A DNA stretch of 64,000 nucleotides from an uncultured Flavobacteriaceae bacterium (GTDB taxonomy: Bacteria; Bacteroidota; Bacteroidia; Flavobacteriales; Flavobacteriaceae): NCBI GenBank assembly GCA_905182295.1, contig CAJJAZ010000006.1, positions 212,168-276,167 on the forward strand. The letters run 5' to 3'. This document shows positions 47,361-56,550 of the stretch, piece after piece (within the stretch, counting starts at the first letter, position 1; each line of letters starts with the position of its first letter). The position numbers and the translations under genes were made by a program. The notes beneath the pieces were generated by a model. That model made no database searches. It had not been told where the DNA came from and saw nothing but the letters and a program-made list of their open reading frames with translations.

Positions 47361-47836
47361 TATAAGTCTAAGATTAAATGAACTGGACAAGAAAAATGTC
47401 CTGTATTCCCCATGGGGCCATCTAAGTATTTAAAGCCCATTTTATTGTATAATTTTTGCGCAGCTTCCATATAAGGCATGGTCTCTAAATAACATTGCTC
47501 AAAACCAAAAATCTTGGCTTGTTCAATACATTTGTTGATCATTTTTCTTCCCAAGCCTTTACCTCTTATTTCAGATAAAAAATACATTTTCTGAAGTTCA
47601 CAAACAGGTCCTTTATAATCCTGCAATGGTGCTACACCAGCTCCTCCCAAAATAACTCCCTGATCTTCAACTACAAAATAAGCATGCTGGGCAGATTGAT
47701 AATTTTCATACATTGAATCCAATACTTTGTCTGCGTAAGCAGTACCTACTTTAGGAACACCTAAATCTACCAAAACTGTTCTAATTACCTGAGCCAGAAC
47801 GGCATTATCTGAAGGCTTAATAAATCTAATTTCCAT
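47360..47836 (-). CDS. GNAT-family N-acetyltransferase
   Basis: A 158-residue acetyltransferase. The acetyl-CoA loop is LSEIRGKGLGRKMINKCI near 90-107 (R-G-K-G-L-G as the Q/RxxGxG/A motif). The N-terminus IRFIKPSDNAVLAQVIRT and the C-terminal LYNKMGFKYLDGPMGNTGH are of the PhnO/YjgM-like type often next to prmC in this phylum. Divergent from ribD. Substrate unknown. Confidence 0.87.
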   Translation of the reverse strand: MEIRFIKPSDNAVLAQVIRTVLVDLGVPKVGTAYADKVLDSMYENYQSAQHAYFVVEDQGVILGGAGVAPLQDYKGPVCELQKMYFLSEIRGKGLGRKMINKCIEQAKIFGFEQCYLETMPYMEAAQKLYNKMGFKYLDGPMGNTGHFSCPVHLILDL

Positions 47837-47873
47837 TGAACTAATGTCCTAAAATAATCTATTTTAATTGTAG

Positions 47874-47881
47874 TATTTTTG
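47874..47881 (+). promoter_or_regulatory. -7 promoter box of ribD, near-leaderless
   Basis: TATTTTTG predicts a start near 47885, one base before GTG 47886 and downstream of the TTG at 47883. It therefore favours GTG as the ribD start codon. Confidence 0.5.
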
Positions 47882-47885
47882 CTTG

Positions 47886-48953
47886 GTGAAGATACACGAA
47901 AAATACATGTCTAGAGCCATTTCAGGTGCCAAAAATGGGTTGAAATCTCATTTTCCAAACCCAATGGTTGGCTGTGTTATTATTCATGAAAACAAAATAA
48001 TTGCCCAAGGGATTACAAGTCCTTACCCTGGCCCACACGCCGAGGTAAATGCGATTAATCAAGTTAAAGATAAAAGTATATTATCCCAGTGTACGCTTTA
48101 CGTTACTTTGGAACCCTGCGCACATTATGGAAACACACCTCCTTGCGCCAATTTAATCACTTCTCATAACATTCCTTTGGTAGTAATTGGTGTATTAGAC
48201 CCTAACCCTAAAGTGGCAGGAAAAGGCAGGGAAATTCTCGAAAAGGCAGGGACAAAAGTAATTACTAACGTTCTTGAAAAAGATTGCATAGCGCTTCACA
48301 AGAGATTCTTGATCAATCAGATAGCCAAACGCCCTTATTTTATTTTAAAATGGGCACAAACAACAAATGGTTTTATTGCTCCACCAATTAAAAACAGAAC
48401 CCCCTATTGGATTTCCTCTTTACTAGCCAAACAAAGGTCGCATCAATGGAGAAGTGAAGAGCATGCCATTTTAATTGGCGCAAATACGCTTTTACACGAC
48501 AACCCTAGGTTAGACACAAGACTTTGGCACGGAGAAGCACCTATTCCTATATACATAGACAAAGATTTGAGTGTGCCAACAGACAGAAGTTTATTTGGCA
48601 TCCATGAAAAAATTTATTGCCTTGTAGGCCTTAAACACGCGCCATCCATTCTAAAGGTTAGAAACATTCACTACCTGCCAATTGATTTCAATAAAGAACT
48701 ATCTAAACAAATATCTGCTGCCCTTTTTGAACAAAAAATAAGTAGTGTCATTGTAGAAGGGGGTGCAAAAACTTTGAATCTTTTTTTATATACTGGCCTT
48801 TGGGACGAAATAAGGCTATTTGAAACTAATGGAAATATTAATGAAGGGGTGAAAGCGCCAAGCTTCAATGCAACTTTGAGCAGTGAAGAGTCCTTAGATA
48901 ACACCATATTGAAAGTTTATAAAAAGTACCCTCTCAAAACCACTTTGATTTGA
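47886..48953 (+). CDS. ribD: Bifunctional riboflavin deaminase-reductase
   Basis: Deaminates and reduces the pyrimidine intermediate of riboflavin synthesis. The 355-residue protein has the zinc deaminase half (His51-Ala-Glu53, Cys78 in LEPCAH and Cys87 in PPCANL) and the reductase half from about residue 145 (RPYFILKWAQTTNG, EGGAKTL near 295). GTG 47886 gives the usual start (KIHEKYMSRA) and fits the promoter; TTG 47883 is the alternative. It is coupled to the following gene (stop TGA overlaps the next TTG). Confidence 0.94.
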   Translation: MKIHEKYMSRAISGAKNGLKSHFPNPMVGCVIIHENKIIAQGITSPYPGPHAEVNAINQVKDKSILSQCTLYVTLEPCAHYGNTPPCANLITSHNIPLVVIGVLDPNPKVAGKGREILEKAGTKVITNVLEKDCIALHKRFLINQIAKRPYFILKWAQTTNGFIAPPIKNRTPYWISSLLAKQRSHQWRSEEHAILIGANTLLHDNPRLDTRLWHGEAPIPIYIDKDLSVPTDRSLFGIHEKIYCLVGLKHAPSILKVRNIHYLPIDFNKELSKQISAALFEQKISSVIVEGGAKTLNLFLYTGLWDEIRLFETNGNINEGVKAPSFNATLSSEESLDNTILKVYKKYPLKTTLI

Positions 48954-49564
48954 GCCAATATTTTAAAACCATATCTGAACCTAATGAAGCTTATCTTTTT
49001 AAAGAGAAGAAAAGTAAATTTTACGGCCATGCATTTCCATTGTCTAGCAAAGAAGCGCTTGAAGAAAAAATTAACACCTTAAAAGAACGCTATTCAAATG
49101 CAAATCATTTTTGCTATGCTTGGCAATTAGGGGTAAACCATCCCAGCTTTAAATTAAATGACGACGGTGAGCCAAACAATACAGCTGGAGCACCTATTTA
49201 TGGACAAATACAATCTTTTGAACTCACCAATATTGCCATTGTAGTTGTCCGTGTTTTCGGGGGCGTAAAATTAGGCCCCGGAGGCCTTATAACCGCCTAT
49301 AAAGCTGCTGCAAAAGGTGCTTTGGAACAGGCTAAAATAATTACTACAGAAATTAAAGATCTTTACCTACTTGAATTTCCTTATTCAAAAATGCATGGCG
49401 TCCTTAGAATCGTACAAGCAGAAAAAGGAACTATCTTAGATCAAGTAATTGAAAACATCTGTAAAATGAAGATTTCGCTGTCTCAATCTAGAAGCAAAAG
49501 TTTTGAAGAAAAAGCCACAGAATCAAGAATATGCCACTTTGAAAAGCTAGCAAATATTGATTAA
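48950..49564 (+). CDS. YigZ/IMPACT-family protein (UPF0029)
   Basis: A 204-residue cytosolic protein of the YigZ family, of uncertain function; relatives in eukaryotes regulate the GCN2 kinase. The family signature is clear: KSKFYGHAFP near 21, DDGEPNNTAGAPI near 73 and VVRVFGGVKLGPGGLITAYK (split: VRVFGGVKLGPGGL). The start is TTG at 48950, overlapping the ribD stop. Convergent with the thioesterase at 49592. Confidence 0.92.
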   Translation: MSQYFKTISEPNEAYLFKEKKSKFYGHAFPLSSKEALEEKINTLKERYSNANHFCYAWQLGVNHPSFKLNDDGEPNNTAGAPIYGQIQSFELTNIAIVVVRVFGGVKLGPGGLITAYKAAAKGALEQAKIITTEIKDLYLLEFPYSKMHGVLRIVQAEKGTILDQVIENICKMKISLSQSRSKSFEEKATESRICHFEKLANID

Positions 49565-49591
49565 AATAATAAAATCCAGTGGGCTTTTCAC

Positions 49592-49999
49592 CTAAAGATT
49601 AGATTGAATCACTTTTAAAAGATTTGCAGGACAAGCTATTGGTTTATTGCTTTGTTTGTCTAAAAAAGCCAATGTTGTGGCTGCTGTTCCCACTAGTAAG
49701 TCTTGGTCATTATAAAGCATGTACTCAAAACTAATTTTAACTTTAGGCACTGCCGTTAAGCTAGTTTCTAGTTTTAAAATTTCTCCAAAGAAAAGCGATC
49801 TTTTAAAATTGATATTTAGAGATATAACTGGCAATATAAAACCATCTTTTTCCATCTTTGCATAAGAAAATCCCATCTGCTTTAACCAATCAATCCTACC
49901 TATTTCAAGAAAAGCCGGATAACTCCCATGATACACCACACCCATCTGATCTGTTTCTCCATATCTAATCTCAATATTTTTTTTTGTCGTTATTGCCAT
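49592..49999 (-). CDS. YbgC-type acyl-CoA thioesterase
   Basis: A 135-residue hotdog-fold thioesterase. The catalytic segment RYGETDQMGVVYHGSYPAFLE (split: YGETDQMGVVYHGSY) with Asp16 is the classic YbgC/4HBT motif. It is usually linked to envelope or Tol-Pal functions, but no tol gene is nearby. Divergent from dnaA. Distinct from the second thioesterase at 17.6 kb, with which it shares only the fold. Confidence 0.92.
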   Translation of the reverse strand: MAITTKKNIEIRYGETDQMGVVYHGSYPAFLEIGRIDWLKQMGFSYAKMEKDGFILPVISLNINFKRSLFFGEILKLETSLTAVPKVKISFEYMLYNDQDLLVGTAATTLAFLDKQSNKPIACPANLLKVIQSNL

Positions 50000-50200
50000 G
50001 GTTATTTAAAATTAAATTCTATATTTAACTCCCTAAGTTTTGAAATGACATAATGAACAAAAAAAACTAAATAATCAACCCCCATTCGTTTTTTTTTAAG
50101 TTTTTTGTTCACATATTTGTCATCCTAAAATCTTACCAGTGATTGTGGTTCAATAGCCACTGTTAAGTTTACAAAATAACCTAAATACCTAAACAAAATA

Positions 50201-51625
50201 ATGAGTACTGATGCTAACGCTGTATGGAATGAATGTCTTTCCTTTATAAAGGATAACATACAACCTCAGGCGTTTAAAACTTGGTTTGAACCTATTAAGC
50301 CAGTAAAATTAGCAGACAACTTATTAAGTGTTCAAGTTCCTAGCAAATTCTTTTATGAGTGGTTAGAAGAACATTATGTGAAGCTACTTAAGGTTGCTTT
50401 AACCAAATCTTTGGGCGAAAGTGCTAAACTGGTGTACATCATCAGAATGGAAAACACTTACGGAAACAGGGAACCTTTCACTGAGAAAATACCTAGTTCA
50501 AATAGGTCTTACCATGCACCTCAAGAAATAGATGTTCCTTTTAAATCTAAAAGTCCAGAACTCAAAAATCCTTTTGTAATTCCTGGAATTAGAAATATAA
50601 AAATTGAATCTCAATTAAATCCTAATTACAGTTTTGATAATTTCTTAGAAGGAGATTCTAATAGATTGGCAAGATCTGCGGGTATGGCTGTTGCCAATAA
50701 GCCTGGAGGAACTTCGTTTAACCCCCTCTTGATTTTTGGAGGTGTGGGATTAGGAAAAACACATTTAGCGCATGCTATTGGGGTTGAAATAAAAGACAAG
50801 TATCCAGAGAGAACAGTCCTTTATATTTCTGCAGAAAAGTTCACACAACAATATATTGAATCCGTTAAGAAAAACACCAGAAATGATTTCATTCATTTTT
50901 ATCAGTTAATTGACGTATTAATCATAGACGACGTTCAATTCCTGTCTGGAAAATCTGGTACCCAAGATGTATTCTTTCACATCTTTAATCATTTACACCA
51001 AAACGGAAAACAAGTCATACTCACTTCTGATAAAGCACCTGTAGACATGCAAGACATTGAGCAGCGTTTGCTGTCTCGATTTAAATGGGGATTATCTGCT
51101 GAATTGCAAACACCAGACTTTGAGACGAGGGTTTCAATATTAAAAAATAAACTCTACAAAGATGGTGTGGAAATGTCTGAGGACATCATTGATTATGTAG
51201 CTAAAAATATCAAAACAAATGTAAGGGAGTTAGAAGGGGCCATTATATCCCTGATCGCTCAATCTTCTTTTAATAAAAAGGAAGTTACCATAGATTTAGC
51301 ACAACAAATTGTAGAAAAATTTGTCAAAAACACAAAACGAGAGGTTTCTATAGATTACATCCAAAAAGTAGTATCCGATTATTTTGAAATGGATGTCACA
51401 ACCCTGCAATCTAAAACCAGAAAGAGACACATTGTTCAAGCCAGACAATTGGCCATGTTTTTTGCAAAGAAATTTACAAAAGCATCTTTGGCAAGTATTG
51501 GCACTCAAATTGGAAAAAGAGACCATGCTACTGTACTTCACGCATGTAAGACCGTTGACAATTTAGCGGAAACAGACAAGCAGTTTAAGAAATACATTGA
51601 GGACTTGACTAAGAAATTTTCTTAA
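50201..51625 (+). CDS. dnaA: Chromosomal replication initiator protein DnaA
   Basis: AAA+ initiator that opens oriC. The 474-residue protein has domain I (1-90), a linker, AAA+ domain III with P-loop GGVGLGKTHLAHA near 179 and IDDVQFLSGK near 242, and domain IV with KRDHATVLHACKTV near 440 for DnaA-box binding. The 201-base upstream gap (50000-50200) holds no consensus TTATCCACA box, so the replication origin is not evident here. It is not followed by dnaN; the next gene is an RsmI-like methylase. Confidence 0.98.
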   Translation: MSTDANAVWNECLSFIKDNIQPQAFKTWFEPIKPVKLADNLLSVQVPSKFFYEWLEEHYVKLLKVALTKSLGESAKLVYIIRMENTYGNREPFTEKIPSSNRSYHAPQEIDVPFKSKSPELKNPFVIPGIRNIKIESQLNPNYSFDNFLEGDSNRLARSAGMAVANKPGGTSFNPLLIFGGVGLGKTHLAHAIGVEIKDKYPERTVLYISAEKFTQQYIESVKKNTRNDFIHFYQLIDVLIIDDVQFLSGKSGTQDVFFHIFNHLHQNGKQVILTSDKAPVDMQDIEQRLLSRFKWGLSAELQTPDFETRVSILKNKLYKDGVEMSEDIIDYVAKNIKTNVRELEGAIISLIAQSSFNKKEVTIDLAQQIVEKFVKNTKREVSIDYIQKVVSDYFEMDVTTLQSKTRKRHIVQARQLAMFFAKKFTKASLASIGTQIGKRDHATVLHACKTVDNLAETDKQFKKYIEDLTKKFS

Positions 51626-51659
51626 TTTCCTTTTTTTAATTTACGACTAATATCACATA

Positions 51660-52388
51660 ATGATTGCATCTAACGACAAGCCAATCAAAGGGGCTTTATA
51701 TCTAATTCCTACCACTTTAGGGGACAATGAACCTTTGGAAGTGCTTCCGTTATCTGTGAAAAAAATCATTGAAGAAACCACTTATTTTATAGTAGAAAAT
51801 GAAAAAACTGCCCGTAGGTTTATAAAGAAAATTTGTCCTAAAAAAGCCCAAGGAAGTCTAAAGATAGAAACCCTTAATAAATTTACAGATTTCTCAATAC
51901 TTCCATCTTATCTAAACCCTTGCCTTGAGGGAGAGAATGTAGGTGTTATCTCTGAAGCAGGTTGTCCTGGTATTGCAGATCCAGGAGCAGATATTGTTGC
52001 TATAGCTCATGAAAAAGGAATTTCAGTCATTCCTCTAGTAGGTCCCTCTTCAATTTTACTGTCTTTAATGGCCAGTGGATTTAATGGACAAAGTTTTGCT
52101 TTTAACGGATACCTACCTATAGATACTCAAGAGCGTGCTAAGTCTATTAAACAACTTGAACAGTTGGCCTTGCAAAAAGACCAAACCCAACTTTTTATAG
52201 AAACCCCGTATAGAAACAATGCTATGTTTGACAGCTTGTCTAAACAACTTCAAAGTAGCACAAATTTATGTATCGCTTGTGACATAAGTTTGGCCAACGC
52301 TTTTATTAAAACTGCCCCTGTTACTTATTGGAGAAAGAACAAACCAGAACTACACAAGAGACCTTGTATATTTATTATAGGAAAATAA
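51660..52388 (+). CDS. RsmI-like SAM-dependent methyltransferase
   Basis: A 242-residue tetrapyrrole-methylase-fold protein related to the rRNA 2'-O-methyltransferase RsmI: GALYLIPTTLGDNE near 15-28, VISEAGCPGIADPGA near 95-109 and VPLVGPSS-like VIPLVGPSSI near 121. Homologues of this 230-240-residue type are widespread in Flavobacteriia alongside a separate RsmI, so its RNA target is uncertain. Same strand as dnaA with a 34-base gap. Confidence 0.88.
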   Translation: MIASNDKPIKGALYLIPTTLGDNEPLEVLPLSVKKIIEETTYFIVENEKTARRFIKKICPKKAQGSLKIETLNKFTDFSILPSYLNPCLEGENVGVISEAGCPGIADPGADIVAIAHEKGISVIPLVGPSSILLSLMASGFNGQSFAFNGYLPIDTQERAKSIKQLEQLALQKDQTQLFIETPYRNNAMFDSLSKQLQSSTNLCIACDISLANAFIKTAPVTYWRKNKPELHKRPCIFIIGK

Positions 52389-52413
52389 TTAGACGCATTT
52401 AATAGCGAAAACC

Positions 52414-53043
52414 CTATTGGAACTGGACTTTCTTTCTAGCTGTAACTTCCGCTAGATCAAAACCAGAAAATTTGGTTAAATAATCTTCAATATCTGTTCC
52501 ATAAGCATCTGAAAAGTTCAAATCACCCCAAGAACGAAGGTACTTTTTTACATTTCCTGCACCTGCTAAGTGTGCAGCGGCAAGTATTCCGGATTCTGTA
52601 ATGACTATATCATTCATTTTTGAACCCACATAGCGCTTTATATCTCTTCTTAGAATCCATTTATTCCTAGCAGTATTGTGATAAAAAATCTTTTCCTGTA
52701 AAGCTGCATCCTGTATAAAACACTGGGTATTAAATTGACCAAAAAAAGCTAAGGTGCTTTTTCCAAACTGATATTTTCCAAGATAACCAAGGGTATTTAT
52801 AGAATGGTATTTACCTTGAGATTCTTTAAAAGCCAATGCTTCCTTAAATCCTACATAGTTATTACCTGTAAAAGGAATCATAAAGCTTGAAGACTCAAAA
52901 GTAGAAATGGAGGCTTTGTAATCCAAAATACCAACCACCAAATTAGATTTTGGAATGGGCTTAACCACTGGAGCCAAGTTTCTAAACCCTGAAAGAACCA
53001 GGACAATCAAAAATGAAATAAACGTTCTAAAACCTTTTTGCAT
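52414..53043 (-). CDS. Lysozyme-like exported protein (putative peptidoglycan lytic enzyme)
   Basis: A 209-residue predicted exported protein: N-terminal hydrophobic segment (FISFLIVLVLSGF, 8-20). The conserved block FKEALAFKESQGKYHSINTLGYLGKYQFG (split: LAFKESQGKY at 70-79, GYLGKYQFG at 86-94) resembles lysozyme/transglycosylase folds with Glu74 as candidate acid. ATG 53043 is used instead of the ATG at 53118, which would place 25 extra residues before the signal. It lies downstream of mltG in the same orientation, consistent with cell-wall work. Activity not proven. Confidence 0.72.
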   Translation of the reverse strand: MQKGFRTFISFLIVLVLSGFRNLAPVVKPIPKSNLVVGILDYKASISTFESSSFMIPFTGNNYVGFKEALAFKESQGKYHSINTLGYLGKYQFGKSTLAFFGQFNTQCFIQDAALQEKIFYHNTARNKWILRRDIKRYVGSKMNDIVITESGILAAAHLAGAGNVKKYLRSWGDLNFSDAYGTDIEDYLTKFSGFDLAEVTARKKVQFQ

Positions 53044-53139
53044 AAAATAAATTAAAACAACTGCTATTGCTAAATTTCGTGCAAATATAAGCTTTTTTAA
53101 TCTTAGTTGACTAATCAACTCATTATTAACTGTTTACAA

Positions 53140-54186
53140 TTACCTGCTTATATTTTTTCTATTTAACCAATTCACGTATTGCTTCTTATTTATGTTGTGT
53201 TGTTGTAGTGTTTTTGCAAAAATATGGAACCCGAAATTTTGGGTGTCCGCCACAAAATACAAATAGTTATGAGATTCTGGATTCAAAACAGCCTCAATAG
53301 CAGAAATGTCTGGCATAAATATTGGGCCTGGAGGAATTCCCGAATATAAATAAGTGTTAAAAGGAGCGTCTACCTTAAGGTCTTTATACAATACCCGCTT
53401 AATCACTTGATTAAAATCTCTTGATTTATACTTAATAGAAAATATCACTGTGGGGTCTGCTTGCAGCTTCATACCCTTTTTAATTCTATTCAGATAGACA
53501 CCAGCAACTCGGGGTCTCTCTGACTTTTTAACCGATTCTTTATGAACTATTGCAGCTAAATGAATTACTTCTAAGGGAGACAAACCTTGGTTTTTCGCCT
53601 TAGCTAGTCTTTCTAAATTCCAAAATCTGCGGTACTCCTTTAACATTCTGTCCCTAAAGCTTTCTGCAGAAGTATTCCAGAAAAAATAATAAGTGTTTGG
53701 CAAATACATAGACAAAGCATTTTCACTATTAAATCCATTCTGAGTGAGAAACAAAGAGTCTTTAAATGCCCACAATAAACTTTCAGCTTTAGCTTCTATT
53801 TGATCAGACACCCTTAAAGCTAAATCTTCAAGACGCTCTTGGTTGTTAAACGATAATGAAATAGTACTTGGCTTTGAACGCAATACATTTATTATTTCAT
53901 TATTATTCATCCCTTTGGACAATAAAAACTTACCTCCCCTTACAGAATTGAGATACCCTTTTTGCCTAGCCACCTTAAAAAAACTGTCTTCATTTAATAG
54001 GTTGGGCGTTAAAGTATTTTTAAGGGTAGTGTAGTTTGTATTGGTGGGAATATAAATAGAAACCGTTGGTGTTTCAAATGATGTATTGGGTGAAAATATA
54101 GCCCAATACACATATCCGCTAAAAGCAGCACCTATAAAAAACACCAATAACACTACAGCAATACCTATTTTTTTTCTGTAATTCAT
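53140..54186 (-). CDS. mltG: Endolytic murein transglycosylase MltG
   Basis: Cleaves nascent glycan strands and sets their length. The 348-residue membrane protein has TM helix about 8-30 and the YceG fold with catalytic region AAIVHKESVKK (Glu near 220) and MKLQADPTVIFSI near 246. It overlaps the GNAT gene by four bases in a dapF-GNAT-mltG transcript. Confidence 0.96.
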   Translation of the reverse strand: MNYRKKIGIAVVLLVFFIGAAFSGYVYWAIFSPNTSFETPTVSIYIPTNTNYTTLKNTLTPNLLNEDSFFKVARQKGYLNSVRGGKFLLSKGMNNNEIINVLRSKPSTISLSFNNQERLEDLALRVSDQIEAKAESLLWAFKDSLFLTQNGFNSENALSMYLPNTYYFFWNTSAESFRDRMLKEYRRFWNLERLAKAKNQGLSPLEVIHLAAIVHKESVKKSERPRVAGVYLNRIKKGMKLQADPTVIFSIKYKSRDFNQVIKRVLYKDLKVDAPFNTYLYSGIPPGPIFMPDISAIEAVLNPESHNYLYFVADTQNFGFHIFAKTLQQHNINKKQYVNWLNRKNISR

Positions 54187-54677
54187 TTTATTATTTTTTC
54201 TAAAATCAATACTTTTTTAATTACCCCCTCATAGTCCTTTTCCAAACAATTTTTGATTTCCTTATAACCTAGCCTTTTAAACAATGAGATACTTATGGTA
54301 TTATCGAAAAACACTTTGGCTCTTAATCTTTCAATGCTCCATTTATTTGCTACCTCACGCTCTAAAAACATCAATGCATTTTTAGCCAATGCTTTCCCTC
54401 TGAAAGGATGATCTATAATAATACCCACAAAAGCGCTTGCATCCTGAGCATAATAATCAAACAAATCTACAAAACCCACCGCTCGCTTATCATTCTCAAT
54501 AACATACCTATATTGACCAGATAAAAATATAGTCATTGAAGCGTTAGCAATATAATCCCGAAGAACATCTAATGAATAAGGTTCATGATAATCTCCATAG
54601 ACCATGTTTTCTGGATTATTCTCTACATTGGAAAGAAAATCAAGATCTTCGGATTTTATATTTCTAAGTACAAGCAT
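54183..54677 (-). CDS. GNAT-family N-acetyltransferase
   Basis: A 164-residue RimJ/RimL-like acetyltransferase: LRNIKSEDLDFLSNVENNPE at the start (split: NIKSEDLDFL), acetyl-CoA loop HPFRGKALAKNALMFLE near 90-106 and ISLFKRLGYKEIKNC near 130. Its position between dapF and mltG recurs in Flavobacteriia. Substrate unknown; overlap with mltG suggests coupled translation. Confidence 0.87.
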   Translation of the reverse strand: MLVLRNIKSEDLDFLSNVENNPENMVYGDYHEPYSLDVLRDYIANASMTIFLSGQYRYVIENDKRAVGFVDLFDYYAQDASAFVGIIIDHPFRGKALAKNALMFLEREVANKWSIERLRAKVFFDNTISISLFKRLGYKEIKNCLEKDYEGVIKKVLILEKIIK

Positions 54678-54678
54678 C

Positions 54679-55455
54679 TTAAATGCTTATTTCCCCTTTA
54701 AAAACAAATTCAGCAGGCCCTTCTAGAGAGAGCTCTGAATATACCTGATCATTTTTAGTGAAATGAACCTTAAGCACACCCCCTTTAGTATGCAATTCCA
54801 CAGGAGAAACATACGCGCTGTTTTGCTCATGAATGGCTATAGCCGCTGCGGTAACACCCGTACCACAAGACAAGGTTTCTCCCTCTACCCCTCTTTCGTA
54901 TGTTCTAATACTGTGCCCGCCATTTGGATCTAATGACACAAAGTTAATATTTGCACCCTGCGCTCCATACATTCCATACCTCAATTTAGCCCCTTGATCA
55001 TTTACATTTACTTTTTCTGTGTCAGAAACAAACTGAACATGGTGAGGAGAACCTGTGTCCAAAAAGAAATACTTGCCTTTGTTTTGAACTTCAGTAACTT
55101 TTTTCATTCCTAAAATTACCTGATTACCTGTTACCTCTAACTCATGTGAGCCATCTATAGCAATAAATGAACCCTTATTTCCAATAACACCTATTGAATG
55201 TGCAAACGCACCCAAGCACCTACCTCCATTACCACACATGGTACTCTCTGCTCCATCTGAATTATAGTAGACCATTTTGAAATCAAAATCTTTTTCAGTT
55301 TCTAAAAGCATGAGGCCGTCTGCACCTATACCAAACTTTCTATCACAAAGTTTAGCGACAAGCGCATTATCGTTTTTAGGAAATTGACCTGTACTGTTGT
55401 CAAAAATGATAAAATCATTTCCAGTACCTTGGTATTTGTAAAAAGTAAGTGTCAT
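54679..55455 (-). CDS. dapF: Diaminopimelate epimerase
   Basis: Converts LL- to meso-diaminopimelate for cell wall and lysine. The 258-residue protein has both catalytic cysteines, Cys74 in MCGNGGRC and Cys in SCGTG near 197, and QGTGNDF near 10. It is the first gene of the dapF-GNAT-mltG transcript; -7 box TATATTTG lies upstream. Confidence 0.97.
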   Translation of the reverse strand: MTLTFYKYQGTGNDFIIFDNSTGQFPKNDNALVAKLCDRKFGIGADGLMLLETEKDFDFKMVYYNSDGAESTMCGNGGRCLGAFAHSIGVIGNKGSFIAIDGSHELEVTGNQVILGMKKVTEVQNKGKYFFLDTGSPHHVQFVSDTEKVNVNDQGAKLRYGMYGAQGANINFVSLDPNGGHSIRTYERGVEGETLSCGTGVTAAAIAIHEQNSAYVSPVELHTKGGVLKVHFTKNDQVYSELSLEGPAEFVFKGEISI

Positions 55456-55474
55456 TAAAATGAATTTATACCTC

Positions 55475-55482
55475 CAAATATA
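55475..55482 (-). promoter_or_regulatory. -7 promoter box of dapF
   Basis: TATATTTG on the minus strand predicts a start near 55471 and a 16-base leader. No -33 TTG at the expected place. Confidence 0.5.
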
Positions 55483-55587
55483 CTCAATTAATTAAGGTTT
55501 TTTTAGCAGTTAAAGCTCCGTTAAATTAAAAAGTAGCTAAGAGTGTTTTTATGATTTTGACGTGTAATATTTAAATATTAAATAATT

Positions 55588-56475
55588 ATGGAAAAAATAT
55601 TTCCAATATTCGCAGCTGAAATTATAGGTGGCTTTTCTGGTGATTTTATTCAAAACAGATTATTGCCAATAGAGATTGCTCCATTAACAACAGCCAATTT
55701 AGCTCAATTTAAACCTGCTAATTATAATTACCTAAGCACCAATGAATCTCTTTCGGATTTCAGCATTACAGCTGAAAAAACAATTCATTATAGTGCATGT
55801 TAAAACCTTAAAAGGAGTAAGTTTAACCAATAATAAAGCATTTAAATATTTTTTTGAATACAAATTTAATTCTCAAATGGGGTCTGGATCTGGAGTAATC
55901 ATATATTCAGATGGCTATAAGCTCACTAACTGGCTCCTATATAGACTACTCTTTTGCTGTGCCGAGTAATACAGCAAGAAAAGTAGTACAAGATATTATG
56001 GAATTTGGTGCCATAAAAAAAGCAGTGCTTAGAATTTCTATCATTACATCTCCAGAATTACTGTCTTCTAATTATGGGGTAGAATATTTAGAAATAAAGA
56101 CATTCTCTGACCTTAAAAAGACCTCAGGATGCTGTTGTAATAAAGGTGTCTAGGAATGGTGAATTAAGTGACTTCAAGGTTGTATAAAAAGAAAAACAAA
56201 AAGCACTACTGCCAACCATTGTCTTTACAGTGAAAAATTTAAGTCCTGAAGATCAGAAACGCTTCAAAATAAAAAATGAGGTTAAAATCATTGGTGTGCC
56301 TATCGCATATGAAAACTATGATCTTATTGGTAAAGTGGTTGTTTCTAGTGACGACAAGCTTATTATCAATATTGATAACGTCACTGAATTATTTCAAAAT
56401 ATTAATAAATTTAACCGAACAAGTATTAGTATGATCAATGAAAATGGAGCGCGAGAACGACTCCTATTTCAATAA
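55588..56475 (+). pseudogene. htrA: Broken htrA/degP periplasmic serine protease with core deletion
   Basis: Remains of a DegP/HtrA protease, readable only across frames. Residues from 55588 give the N-terminal segment ending SDFSITAEKTIH; a small indel near 55793 shifts to the frame IVHVKTLKG and QMGSGSGVIIYSDGYKLTN. There the sequence jumps, at ACTAACTGG (about 55927-55936), to TGSYIDYSFAVPSNTARKVVQDI, the segment after the active site. The catalytic His, Asp and GNSGG Ser are gone. PDZ1 is shortened; FSDLK is followed in another frame by RPQDAVVIKVSRNGELSDFKVV, then a stop (56186-56188), and PDZ2 survives from KNLSPEDQ to the end (56230-56475). At least four lesions, so no protease can be made. 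The short frames here should not be annotated as separate genes. Confidence 0.85.
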
Positions 56476-56550
56476 TCATTAAACCGCTAACAATCAAGGG
56501 TTTTCATGAAATTACATTTTAGGTTATATTTACCAAAACTTATTATTTTT

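Noticed and set aside
50000..50200. Possible oriC upstream of dnaA
   Set aside because: No TTATCCACA-type box clusters and no dnaN neighbour; only one weak box-like TTGTTCACA (about 50105). Not enough to call an origin.
55742..56153. Three short frames as separate small genes
   Set aside because: Each matches a different part of HtrA in the correct order; they are fragments of one pseudogene.
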